NCBI RefSeq assembly: GCF_004118675.1
Contig: NZ_SDHZ01000001.1
Location: 434,001 to 498,000 of the forward strand
Reading direction: 5' to 3'
DNA length: 64,000 nucleotides
Source of the DNA: Filimonas effusa
GTDB lineage: Bacteria; Bacteroidota; Bacteroidia; Chitinophagales; Chitinophagaceae
Positions 9,279 to 17,811 of this stretch are shown piece after piece (within the stretch, counting starts at the first letter, position 1; every line of letters starts with the position of its first letter). The notes under the pieces are model-generated. The model ran no database searches. It was not told the DNA's origin and saw nothing but the letters and a program-made list of their open reading frames with translations. Made by a program: the position numbers and the translations under genes.

Positions 9279-10901
9279 TTAATAATTTGGATTCTGTGTC
9301 AGGTTTTTATTGATATCTCTTTCTGATTGCGGCACCGGCCAGAGTTCATTTTTGCCTGTAACGAAATTCCTTTTCTGATAGATAAAGAACCCGTTTGCAT
9401 CAACAGGATAATCCGTATAAGTCGAAGGACTATTGGTTAACTTCATGCCGGTAAACTGCCGGTTCAGCTCTGTTGCGGCAGTGCCCCAGCGGAGTATGTC
9501 GAAATAGTGAATGCCTTCAAAAGCAAGTTCCGCTACTCTTTCCCGCCTTACAATCGGGCGGAGTGTGGCAGCACTGGTTGCCGTTACGGCGGGCATGTTT
9601 ACCGTAGCCCTGCCTCTTACTTTGTTGATGGTTTGATCGAGAAGTGCCTGGTCAATCGCATCACCCGCTTCCATCTTACATTCAAGATAACTGAGCAGTA
9701 CTTCTGCATACCTGATAAGTGTAAAGTTGCCACCATAATTCATCAGGTTGCCGGAGAAACTACTATCCATGAATTTGTTGATACAATAGCCGCTCCAGTT
9801 GTATTTATTCATTCTGTCGGGAGAACTGGATCCCGGAGTGGATACGAACAGTGTTCCTTTAAAGGTTGTCCGGTTATTGATCATCACGGTATAATCCATT
9901 CTCGGATCTCTGTTGTCATATGGAGTATTGGAATTGTAAAGCGGTGATGCCTGAATTGTTTGCCCGTCTTTACATTCAAAAGTCTGAACTAATTCATTGT
10001 AAACGGAGAACTGGTGCCAGCCACCCCAGGTTTCTGGATATAGGTATTGTAGTAGTACATGACCATAGGTATCTTCCAGGAACTGCGCCGCCAGTATAAT
10101 TTCATTGCTGTTTTCACCTGTTTGCATGAATAATTGCCTGAAGCCTGCCTGGTCAATACTATAGGCGCCACCATCGATAACTTTTTTATACGTGGCCGCT
10201 GCCGCTGCCCATTTTTTCCCGGCCATCTGCACTCTGCCTAATATTGCCAGGGCGGCACCTGCACAAATCCTTCCGCGTTCTGCACTTACCCGCGTTACAG
10301 GAAGATTGGGATAACTCTCGGTAAGTTCCTTCTCCACAAAAGCCCATACTTCAGCCTGGGGGGTACGGCTTATAGAATTTGCTTCAGCGATGCTCAGCAC
10401 GCGTGTTGGCATTGGCACAGCACCATAGTAAAGAGCAAGATTGAATAATTCGTAAGCCCTTATCGTACGAACTTCTGCAGTCAGCATCGCCTTTTTGTTA
10501 TCATTCATCGTAATGTTTGCAATGTTGCCCAGGAAATTATTGCAGGTGGCGATCTTGTTATAGGCATTACCCCAGTAGGCGCCTGCTACCCAATAGGATG
10601 GTGTTAAGGTGCCGTCGGTCATATGATCCGGGATCAGTTCCTTTTCAGAACCCAAACCGGCCATCAGGTCAAGATAAAGTACGCCTCTCGGCATCCAGAA
10701 ACTTTCTCCGGCCCATCCGGCTCCTATATTGTAACATCCCGTGAGAGCCAGGTCTGCGTCTTTTTCTGTTTTCCAGAAAGTGGCGTCCGATATGGCATCC
10801 AGTGGCTGCTTGTCGAAATAGTCTTTGCTACAGCCTGTTAATATCGTAGCAGCAATGGCAAAAGAGGCGAATAGCTGCTTGTTTATAATTGACTTTTTCA
10901 C
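9279..10901 (-). CDS. RagB/SusD-family nutrient-binding outer membrane lipoprotein
   Basis: A 540-residue SusD homologue with a lipobox signal peptide (ILTGC, then SKDYFDKQPLD). The N-terminal tetratricopeptide-like helices (TFWKTEKDADLALTGCYN) and the C-terminal block (VRRERVAELAFEGIHYFDILRWG) are typical. It lies 35 bases after the upstream SusC gene and is predicted to be its partner. It is of a different sequence type from the SusD at 1.3-3.2 kb, so the two pairs probably are not a recent duplication and may bind different parts of one glycan or different glycans. Confidence 0.95.
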   Translation of the reverse strand: MKKSIINKQLFASFAIAATILTGCSKDYFDKQPLDAISDATFWKTEKDADLALTGCYNIGAGWAGESFWMPRGVLYLDLMAGLGSEKELIPDHMTDGTLTPSYWVAGAYWGNAYNKIATCNNFLGNIANITMNDNKKAMLTAEVRTIRAYELFNLALYYGAVPMPTRVLSIAEANSISRTPQAEVWAFVEKELTESYPNLPVTRVSAERGRICAGAALAILGRVQMAGKKWAAAAATYKKVIDGGAYSIDQAGFRQLFMQTGENSNEIILAAQFLEDTYGHVLLQYLYPETWGGWHQFSVYNELVQTFECKDGQTIQASPLYNSNTPYDNRDPRMDYTVMINNRTTFKGTLFVSTPGSSSPDRMNKYNWSGYCINKFMDSSFSGNLMNYGGNFTLIRYAEVLLSYLECKMEAGDAIDQALLDQTINKVRGRATVNMPAVTATSAATLRPIVRRERVAELAFEGIHYFDILRWGTAATELNRQFTGMKLTNSPSTYTDYPVDANGFFIYQKRNFVTGKNELWPVPQSERDINKNLTQNPNY

Positions 10902-10936
10902 TTGATTTCATTTTTGTGGTTCACAATCGAAAACTT

Positions 10937-13900
10937 CTAAAAAGAGGCATTAAGCCCGAATGTATAAACTGCCGTTAACGGGTAGAACTGTGATCCGTCA
11001 CCTGTAGACATCGTCATCTCAGGATCCCATCCTTTGTAGAAGGAATTCACGGAGAACAGGTTTTGTCCGCTGAAATAAAACCTGAGTCTCGATATTTTAG
11101 CTTTGTTTGTGATAGATGCAGGTAATGTATAGCCAACCTGAAGGCTTTTCACACGCAGGAAACTGGCATCTCGATTCCAGTAAGTAGAAGTCATAATGGT
11201 ACCGCTTCCCTGGTTGAGGCTTGTTAACTTGGGATACTCCGCATTGGCATTCGGATTTTCCGTTGTCCAGCGGTTGTCGGCCTGCCACCTTTGAATCTGG
11301 CCGCCATTATAAAAGGCAAAAGCTGCATAGGATCCAATCTGTTTCTGATAACCACCCAGCCCTTGTGCCAGCATATAAAAATCAAATGCTTTGTAAGAAG
11401 CCGTGAGCGTGATACCATAGGTGTACTTGGGTACAGTGTTCCCAATGACCTTGCGGTCATAAGTGGCATCTACTATACCATCGGGAACGCCATTAGGACC
11501 ACTGATATCTTTATAACGTACGAATCCGGGTTCAGCATTATAAGGCTGCGTGGGGTATTTCGAAATATCTGTCTGATCAACAAACAGGCCATCGGCAACA
11601 AAGCCATAGATAACGCCTATAGGTTGGCCAACAAACAGCCCACTGCTTATATTTTCTGTAAGTCCGTTCGCCAGTGAAGTGATCCTGTTCCTGGTATAGG
11701 AGAAGTTGGGTGCTACACCAAAATTGAATTTGCCTATAGATTCGTTATAGTTAAGCGCAGCTTCAAATCCTTTGTTGTTTACAGAACCTATGTTAACAGG
11801 TGAGGTAGATAAACCTAATACGGATGATGTAGCTACGGTATAAAGCACACCCGTTGTATTCTTGTTGAAATAGTCCAGCGTAAGCCCAAGCTTGCCTTTC
11901 AGGATGGTCATATCCATACCCACGTTGGTAGTAGTGGTGGTTTCCCAGGTGATTTCCGAGTTGCTGAGCCTTGTTGTGGCTGCACCGGAACTTAATACGC
12001 CGCCGAACGGATAATTTTGACCCAGGCTTACGAGATTCTGGTAGGGATAGGTGCCCACGTTCTGGTTGCCCAGTTTACCCCATGACGCTCTTAGTTTCAG
12101 GTTGTCGATCCAAAGCACGTTGTGTTTGATAAATGACTCTTCTGAAATACGCCATCCTGCAGAAAAGGATGGGAAATACCCCCATCTGCCTGCCGCAGGG
12201 AAACGGGATGTCCCGTCTGCCCGCAGGTTTGCTTCGAATAAATATCTTTCTTTAAAAGAATAGTTCAATCTGCCGAAATATGAACGCATCGACCAGGCTG
12301 AAGCGGAACCACCATTGGTCATGCCTGTTGCAGAGCCGGCATTCAATTCATATAATAACGCTGTAGGAAAATCTTTCCGGAAGCCGTTCATATACCAGTC
12401 ATTGTATTTTTCTTCAGATACACCTGCCAGTACGGTAAAATGATGATCTCTTATTGTATTGGTATAGGTTGCCAGCGATTGCAGCGTTACCTGTGTTCCC
12501 TGGTTCGAGGAAACGGAAAGATTGTTAGGACCTACATATTTATTGGCGTCGAACTGGAAGTCAGCAGCATAGTCCCTGCTATAGCCGCTCCAGAAATTGT
12601 AGCCTGCCTTACCGCTTAACGTAAAACCCTTGAAAGGCTGCCAGGCAAGCTCGCCACCTCCCAGAAAGTATTTACTGCTGCCACTATAAAAAGAATTACT
12701 GGCCAGCCAGGCTTCAGGGCTGTAGTTGTCCTGGTAGCCATAGGTGCCGTCCGACTTTCTGCCGGCATAAACAGGACCCTCACGCAATGCAAAGTTGATC
12801 ATGCTGTTCATGCCGCCGTCATATTGCCTGGGAGAGGTCTGGGAGGCGGTATAGCCGTTCAAACTTACTTTGAGTGTAAGATTGTCTGTGATCTTTCCAT
12901 CATCATTCAGCATAAAATTATAGCGATCGTAACTGTTTTTGGTAACGATACCTTCCTGTTTCAGATAACTTACAGAGAACAGGTATTTGTTTTTTTCGTT
13001 ACCACCCATAAAACTAAGGTTATGGCTGGTCTGAAATCCTGATCCGGATGTAACAAGATTCTTGTAGTGCGGTACATCTGGAAAGTTATCGGGGTCAGAT
13101 TGATTCCTGAATTTTTCTATATCTGCCGCACTGTAAGCAGCGGAACTTCCCGCGTTTTTATTGGCTTCATTTCTTAGGGTGGCATACTCCCAGGAAGGCA
13201 GGAATTCGGGTAGGTTGGTGGCTTTTTGCCAGCCCGCATAACCGGAATAGGTTGTCTGTAGTTTCCCGGTTTTGCCTCTCTTCGTTTCAATTAAAACAAC
13301 GCCGTTTGCAGCTCTGCTGCCATAAATGGAGGCCGATGCTGCATCTTTCAGAACGGTAACGCTGGCGATGTTATTCGGATCTACATCGTTAATGGAAGTA
13401 GCAAGGCCATCAACAAGTACAAGAGGGCCGCCGCCTGCACCAAAGGAACCAATGCCTCGTATGGTAATATCTGCACCATTGTTGCCGGGTTGTCCGGAAC
13501 CTTGCGATACCACAATCCCGGGAGCCAGCCCGGCAATTGCCTGCGACGCTTGCGTAACGGGTCTGTTCTCTATATCCTTGGAAGATACGGTGGCTACAGA
13601 ACCCGTAAGGTTCACTTTTTTCTGTGTGCCGTATCCTACCACTATTACTTCATTCAGATTGCTAACGGTGGCTTCCATTGAAACTCTATAGTTTGTTTCG
13701 CTGGTAACAGGAACTTCTTTGACAGCATACCCTACGGCTGTAATGACCAGTACGGTTTCCTTTTCCGTTATATTAATGGAAAAACTGCCGTCGTCACTGG
13801 TAATAGTACCTGCAGTAGTGCTTCCTTTGGGAACAACAGAAGCACCGCTCAATGGCTTGTTATCTGCACTAAATACCGTTCCTTTTAAAGTTCTCCTCGC

Positions 13901-13996
13901 AGGAGATTGGTTGAATGCTTTTATACTGCCGCTGAAAAGAATGGCAGTAAGCAGGAAAACTCTTATAAAAGCAGCATTTGCAATTTTGGCAAGCAT
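10937..13996 (-). CDS. SusC/RagA-family TonB-linked outer membrane transporter
   Basis: A 1019-residue transporter. Order: signal peptide (about 1-29), carboxypeptidase-regulatory-like domain (about 35-115, LKGTVFSADNKPLSGASV), TonB-box-like segment (NEVIVVGYGTQKK), plug (about 125-240, including VLKDAASASIYGSRAANGVVL) and beta-barrel ending TFGLNASF. It is the first gene of the minus-strand cluster and is divergent from an AraC-type regulator. A perfect TAGTTTTG box lies about 290 bases upstream of its start on the coding strand, suggesting a long 5' untranslated region. Predicted role: TonB-driven uptake of glycan fragments with the following SusD. Confidence 0.96.
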   Translation of the reverse strand: MLAKIANAAFIRVFLLTAILFSGSIKAFNQSPARRTLKGTVFSADNKPLSGASVVPKGSTTAGTITSDDGSFSINITEKETVLVITAVGYAVKEVPVTSETNYRVSMEATVSNLNEVIVVGYGTQKKVNLTGSVATVSSKDIENRPVTQASQAIAGLAPGIVVSQGSGQPGNNGADITIRGIGSFGAGGGPLVLVDGLATSINDVDPNNIASVTVLKDAASASIYGSRAANGVVLIETKRGKTGKLQTTYSGYAGWQKATNLPEFLPSWEYATLRNEANKNAGSSAAYSAADIEKFRNQSDPDNFPDVPHYKNLVTSGSGFQTSHNLSFMGGNEKNKYLFSVSYLKQEGIVTKNSYDRYNFMLNDDGKITDNLTLKVSLNGYTASQTSPRQYDGGMNSMINFALREGPVYAGRKSDGTYGYQDNYSPEAWLASNSFYSGSSKYFLGGGELAWQPFKGFTLSGKAGYNFWSGYSRDYAADFQFDANKYVGPNNLSVSSNQGTQVTLQSLATYTNTIRDHHFTVLAGVSEEKYNDWYMNGFRKDFPTALLYELNAGSATGMTNGGSASAWSMRSYFGRLNYSFKERYLFEANLRADGTSRFPAAGRWGYFPSFSAGWRISEESFIKHNVLWIDNLKLRASWGKLGNQNVGTYPYQNLVSLGQNYPFGGVLSSGAATTRLSNSEITWETTTTTNVGMDMTILKGKLGLTLDYFNKNTTGVLYTVATSSVLGLSTSPVNIGSVNNKGFEAALNYNESIGKFNFGVAPNFSYTRNRITSLANGLTENISSGLFVGQPIGVIYGFVADGLFVDQTDISKYPTQPYNAEPGFVRYKDISGPNGVPDGIVDATYDRKVIGNTVPKYTYGITLTASYKAFDFYMLAQGLGGYQKQIGSYAAFAFYNGGQIQRWQADNRWTTENPNANAEYPKLTSLNQGSGTIMTSTYWNRDASFLRVKSLQVGYTLPASITNKAKISRLRFYFSGQNLFSVNSFYKGWDPEMTMSTGDGSQFYPLTAVYTFGLNASF

Positions 13997-14110
13997 AAGA
14001 TTTTAATTGGAGAGTTATCAAATGGCAAAAGTTGAAACAGTTTCCGGGAATGCTGAAAATCTGTTATACATTTCTTGTCCGGAAAATTGTAACTAGTCTT
14101 TCTTTAAATT

Positions 14111-14140
14111 ATTACGGACACACCTAAACTGGTCCGTAAT
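14111..14140. repeat. 9-bp perfect inverted repeat, possible operator or RNA hairpin
   Basis: ATTACGGAC (14111-14119) and GTCCGTAAT (14132-14140) are exact inverted copies separated by 12 bases. No T-run follows on either strand, so it does not look like a terminator. If transcription of the SusC gene starts near 14281 it would be a stem-loop in the 5' untranslated region. Confidence 0.5.
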
Positions 14141-14287
14141 AGGGTACGGTTTTACTGATTTAGTCCCTGGTCAATTCAATGACTTTGGGTAAATGATTGA
14201 TTTTGTTTGATGTTGGTGGCAAATGTCGGATGACAAAGCCCTCTGGGAACTCTGTTTGATAAGTAGGCATGATTTCAATCGTTTCTA

Positions 14288-14295
14288 CAAAACTA
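14288..14295 (-). promoter_or_regulatory. Candidate -7 box (TAGTTTTG) for the SusC-led operon
   Basis: On the minus strand the sequence reads TAGTTTTG, a full match to the Bacteroidota TAnnTTTG -7 consensus. The -33 region is poor (TTTTC rather than TTTG about 19 bases upstream), which would fit a promoter that needs an activator. The implied 5' untranslated region is about 285 bases. Confidence 0.4.
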
Positions 14296-14325
14296 GAAAA
14301 ACGGTTGTTGCAGAAAATTGCATAG

Positions 14326-14356
14326 ATTCGACTTTGTATTATACAAATCCGACTTT
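14326..14356. promoter_or_regulatory. Direct repeat, 21-bp phase, likely AraC-type binding site
   Basis: ATTCGACTTT (14326-14335) and ATCCGACTTT (14347-14356) match at 9 of 10 positions and start exactly 21 bases apart, two helical turns. Paired direct half-sites on one face of DNA are the usual AraC-family target. The site lies 8 bases before the regulator's ATG and about 45-75 bases upstream of the predicted SusC transcription start. Confidence 0.55.
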
Positions 14357-14363
14357 ATAGATT

Positions 14364-15245
14364 ATGGGCAGAAGAATTGTCAACCATTCTTTTATCTTAT
14401 TGAACGTAGATTACGTGAGGCTGGGAGAGGCCTGGAATTATAAGAATGTATTGAGTCCGTATTACCGGATGTATTATATAGATGAAGGTGCCGGCTCTTT
14501 ATCCGATCAGCATCATGCCCTTCAACTGGAGCCCGGTTTTATGTACCTGATCCCAGGTTTTACGCTTTGTAATCTCCAGTGCCCGGAATACATGAGGCAA
14601 TATTTTATTCATTTTTTTGAGGATGCTTTAAATGGTATTTCCCTTTTTCATAACAGGCGTACCATTATCAAAGTACAGGCCTCTCCGCATGATGCGGCTA
14701 ATTATAAGCGGCTGCTTGAAATTAATCCGTTTCGAAAGATTAACCGATCCGATAATCCTAAGGTCTATGAAAAGAATATCTATTATCAGGAATATGAAGA
14801 CCTGAATAATAAGCAGGAATATGGATTGTTTATGGAAACGCAGGGAATACTGCTTCAGCTGGTATCCAGGTTTGTGGTTCCTGAACAACTGCAACATGAC
14901 GATAACGGCAATATTCCGTCGCGTGTCGTTGATTTGCTGGGCTATATACAGCTGAATCTCGGTAAGCAGCTAACGGTGAGTATGCTGGCAAAAATGGTCA
15001 ATCTTCATCCGGATCATTTATCAAGGCTTTTCCTGAAGTTAACAGGGGAAAGACCTTTGACTTATATCCATACCAAAAGAATTGAACGGGCGCAATACCT
15101 GATGGTAACTACAGATTTATCACTTTCCCAGATCAGTGAGGCCACAGGGTTCGATACACTCCCGCATTTCATTAAGGTCTTTAAAAAAGTAACCAGCCTC
15201 ACTCCCGGAAAGTATAAAGAACAGCATCATAATGCCTACTTGTAA
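14364..15245 (+). CDS. AraC-family transcriptional regulator
   Basis: A 293-residue cytoplasmic regulator. The N-terminal about 150 residues form a cupin-like sensing domain (LEPGFMYLIPGFTLCNLQCPE). The C-terminal about 100 residues are a double helix-turn-helix AraC domain (VSMLAKMVNLHPDHLSRLF, and LSLSQISEATGFDTLPHFIKVFKK). It is divergent from the SusC-led cluster and convergent with the GH31-GH27-GH43 operon, sharing a bidirectional terminator with the latter. It is the only regulator in the PUL region and probably senses a mono- or disaccharide and activates these genes; this is inference from position. Confidence 0.92.
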   Translation: MGRRIVNHSFILLNVDYVRLGEAWNYKNVLSPYYRMYYIDEGAGSLSDQHHALQLEPGFMYLIPGFTLCNLQCPEYMRQYFIHFFEDALNGISLFHNRRTIIKVQASPHDAANYKRLLEINPFRKINRSDNPKVYEKNIYYQEYEDLNNKQEYGLFMETQGILLQLVSRFVVPEQLQHDDNGNIPSRVVDLLGYIQLNLGKQLTVSMLAKMVNLHPDHLSRLFLKLTGERPLTYIHTKRIERAQYLMVTTDLSLSQISEATGFDTLPHFIKVFKKVTSLTPGKYKEQHHNAYL

Positions 15246-15269
15246 TAATAAAAAGGCTTGGTAACATAA

Positions 15270-15308
15270 AAAAAGAAGGTGTATCCGTAAAAGATACACC
15301 TTCTTTTT
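15270..15308. terminator. Bidirectional intrinsic terminator
   Basis: Stem AAAAAGAAGGTGTATC (15270-15285) pairs perfectly with 15293-15308 around a 7-base loop. It has a T-run on each strand, so it can serve both the araC-type gene and the convergent GH31 gene. Confidence 0.85.
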
Positions 15309-15334
15309 TATCTCCTGCACGCAGGTATGTCTTC

Positions 15335-17806
15335 TTAAAATTTGATAACTACTTTTTTGCCGCTATAAGTAATTTCCTTTTCCGCCTGACCATTGCTCAT
15401 GCCCATACCAACGCCAGGTTTGGCAATCACGAAGCGGAATTTCCTTTCATTCAGCATACCGTTAAAACTACCATTCCGGTCTCCGATGGTAAGTGTTTTA
15501 CGGGTGTTGTCCCAATTGAAGCTGATAGTAGTAAAAGCCCCCTTTTCGTAATTATAATTGTCGTTTTCATCCTCGTAAAGTGTAAATGTACCATCGGCGC
15601 CTTTGTAAATCCGAAAAGTGAGCTCGTCCCATTTCTTTTCAGTAGCGTATTGTACGTCCGGACCAATGGGAAGGATGCTGCCTGCTTTTACATACAGTGG
15701 AATCATATCCAGGGTCGTATTCTGAAGACCGGTTTCTCCTCCCTGAATTTGCTGATTGGTCCAGAAATCATACCACGACGTGCCGCCGGGTAAATATACT
15801 TCTGTTGTTCTCGTTTGGGTGAAATCCACAATATTGTTTTTGGAAGGATCTTTTGAATCCTTTTTATTCCATCCCGATTCTGCATCTGTCTTTACTATCG
15901 TTTCCGGCGTATACTGCGCCTTTACAATAGGTGCTACAAGAATAGACTTGCCGAACATGTATTCGTTGTTGATATCCTGTACATTCTTATCATTGAAATC
16001 CATTGCCAGTGCGCGCATAAAGCTGGATTGCTGATTGGTAACTGTCCAGGCAGTAGAGTAGATATAAGGCAGCAGAAGGTAGCGGAGATGGATTGCTTTT
16101 TCTATAGCGTCATAAACCGGCTCTCCTTTCTTACCAAATTGATAGATCTCCCTGGGCACATCAGTCCCATGCGAACGCATCATAGGTGTGAATGCCCCAA
16201 ATTGCGCCCAACGGGTATACAACTCCTGGAAAAGAGGGTTCCGCGCGCCGGAGCCATCATTCCAGCTTCTGTTATAGGCACCCGCAAAGAAACCTCCGAT
16301 ATCGCTGTTCCAGTAAGGGATACCGGTAAGGGTAAAGTTCAAACCGGCAGGGATTTGGTTACGCAGCGATTGCCAGGAAGAATTGACATCACCAGACCAG
16401 GTATTGGAACCATAACGTTGCTGGCCTGCAAACGCAGATCTTGTCAGGATATATACTCTTTTGTCCGAACTGGTTTGCCTTTGATTTTGTGCTACACCAC
16501 CCACTGTCATCAACGGGAAGGCATTACGTACTTTCCGGAAAGAACCGAGATAGGTCTTCTCGTCTAAATCTGAAGGCTTGAATGATAAATGATCCGGCTC
16601 CGATGAATCCATCCACCAGGCATCAATACCCAATGAGAACAGTCCTTTTTTCAGGTACTTCCAGTAAATGGCCCGTGCTTCAGGATTATAAGGATCATAA
16701 GGTTTTACTCCCGATGGATAATTCATATCCGGTGGCCATTTTTCAAGGCCCGATTGTGGCCATGTTTCGAAGTTCAGTAGCATTTTCTTAGGTTCCATCT
16801 CCCGGTATTGCAAGGTATGCGGCCCAAAGGAATTCCAGATGGAAATAGCGAGGTGTGCATGCTGATCATGTATATCCCCAATCATCTTCCGCGGATTAGG
16901 AAACTCTGGATTCAGGAAATCCATCGCATTCCATAAATAGTTATTACCCCAGTATTGCCAGTCTTGAATAATCCCATCCAGCGGCACTCCCAGCTCGCGG
17001 TACTTTTTTACCACTCCCACCAGTTCATCCTGTGTTTTATAGCGCTCCTTACTCTGCCAGAAACCATATGTCCATAATGGAAACATGGGTACCTGGCCTG
17101 TAAGGTCGCGCATACAGGCTATCGTTCCGTCAATATTACCGCCGTACATAAAGTAATAATCAATACAATCTCCTACATCCGATTTAAAGGATGTTCCTTC
17201 GGGTTTATCTTCAAAGGCAGTAGGAGAGTAGTTGTCCCAGAACAGGCCATAACCTTTTGTTGAAACGAAAAAGGGTACATAGTCGTCTGTATTACCCTGT
17301 ATCATATTCAGCTTTACATTACGTTGCGACAGCTTCCCGCTTTGCTGCTGGCCGAGGCCATAAATGGCTTCTTCTTTTTCAAGTGAGAATGTTTGCTCAA
17401 CTGTATAAGTTGCATTTCCGGCATCATTAAAGCTGGTAAAAGTGCCGGCTGCTTTTTCAGGAAGCAGCGCCAGGTTCGATGCTGTAGTAAAAGTGATTGT
17501 TGCTGTTTTGAGATTCAAATCAACTTTTATTTTCCCGGTTGCCAGTGAAACATTATCGCCTTTTTGTTTGCTCGTAAAAGCTGTTTTCTCAGGTTGTTTT
17601 ATAACTGACAAACTTTCTTTTATAACTGTTTTGCCTGCTGGCGACTTTATTATCCGCACCAGCGAAGGGGTATATAAACGGATGCTGATCTCTGTCCCGT
17701 TCACAGTGGCTTTAATACCGCCATCGTCTTTTGTAAATGACTGTGCCTGGCTTAGCTGTAACTGAAAAACCAGTAGCAATAACACTAAACATTTCTTTCT
17801 CATCAT
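15335..17806 (-). CDS. Glycoside hydrolase family 31, alpha-xylosidase/alpha-glucosidase type
   Basis: An 823-residue exported enzyme with a signal peptide (about 1-22, LQLSQAQ). Domains in order: N-terminal beta-sandwich (about 25-230), catalytic TIM barrel (about 240-620) with nucleophile D400 in DAWWMDSSEPD and acid/base D473 in SGDVNSSW, then beta-sandwich and a DUF5110-like C-terminus. The YGFWQSKERYKTQDEL and DGIIQDWQYW segments resemble alpha-xylosidases. No PA14 insert is evident. It starts only 5 bases after the GH27 stop. Alpha-xylosidase activity on xyloglucan-type side chains is a reasonable guess; alpha-glucosidase activity cannot be excluded. Confidence 0.92.
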   Translation of the reverse strand: MMRKKCLVLLLLVFQLQLSQAQSFTKDDGGIKATVNGTEISIRLYTPSLVRIIKSPAGKTVIKESLSVIKQPEKTAFTSKQKGDNVSLATGKIKVDLNLKTATITFTTASNLALLPEKAAGTFTSFNDAGNATYTVEQTFSLEKEEAIYGLGQQQSGKLSQRNVKLNMIQGNTDDYVPFFVSTKGYGLFWDNYSPTAFEDKPEGTSFKSDVGDCIDYYFMYGGNIDGTIACMRDLTGQVPMFPLWTYGFWQSKERYKTQDELVGVVKKYRELGVPLDGIIQDWQYWGNNYLWNAMDFLNPEFPNPRKMIGDIHDQHAHLAISIWNSFGPHTLQYREMEPKKMLLNFETWPQSGLEKWPPDMNYPSGVKPYDPYNPEARAIYWKYLKKGLFSLGIDAWWMDSSEPDHLSFKPSDLDEKTYLGSFRKVRNAFPLMTVGGVAQNQRQTSSDKRVYILTRSAFAGQQRYGSNTWSGDVNSSWQSLRNQIPAGLNFTLTGIPYWNSDIGGFFAGAYNRSWNDGSGARNPLFQELYTRWAQFGAFTPMMRSHGTDVPREIYQFGKKGEPVYDAIEKAIHLRYLLLPYIYSTAWTVTNQQSSFMRALAMDFNDKNVQDINNEYMFGKSILVAPIVKAQYTPETIVKTDAESGWNKKDSKDPSKNNIVDFTQTRTTEVYLPGGTSWYDFWTNQQIQGGETGLQNTTLDMIPLYVKAGSILPIGPDVQYATEKKWDELTFRIYKGADGTFTLYEDENDNYNYEKGAFTTISFNWDNTRKTLTIGDRNGSFNGMLNERKFRFVIAKPGVGMGMSNGQAEKEITYSGKKVVIKF

Positions 17807-17811
17807 AATTT

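Larger units (their letters stand above)
13997..14363. promoter_or_regulatory. Divergent control region between SusC gene and araC-type gene
   Basis: The 367 bases hold no convincing ORF. They contain a 9-bp perfect inverted repeat (14111-14140), a promoter -7 box facing the SusC gene (14288-14295, minus strand) and a pair of direct repeats just before the regulator gene (14326-14356). The repeats lie upstream of the predicted SusC promoter, where an activator would sit, and inside the start region of the regulator gene. Confidence 0.6.

Noticed and set aside
9507-9947. 146-codon plus-strand ORF inside the SusD gene
   Set aside because: Antisense shadow of a clear SusD coding sequence.
16028-16567. 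179-codon plus-strand ORF inside the GH31 gene
   Set aside because: Antisense to the catalytic barrel of GH31, whose motifs are intact; no protein features.
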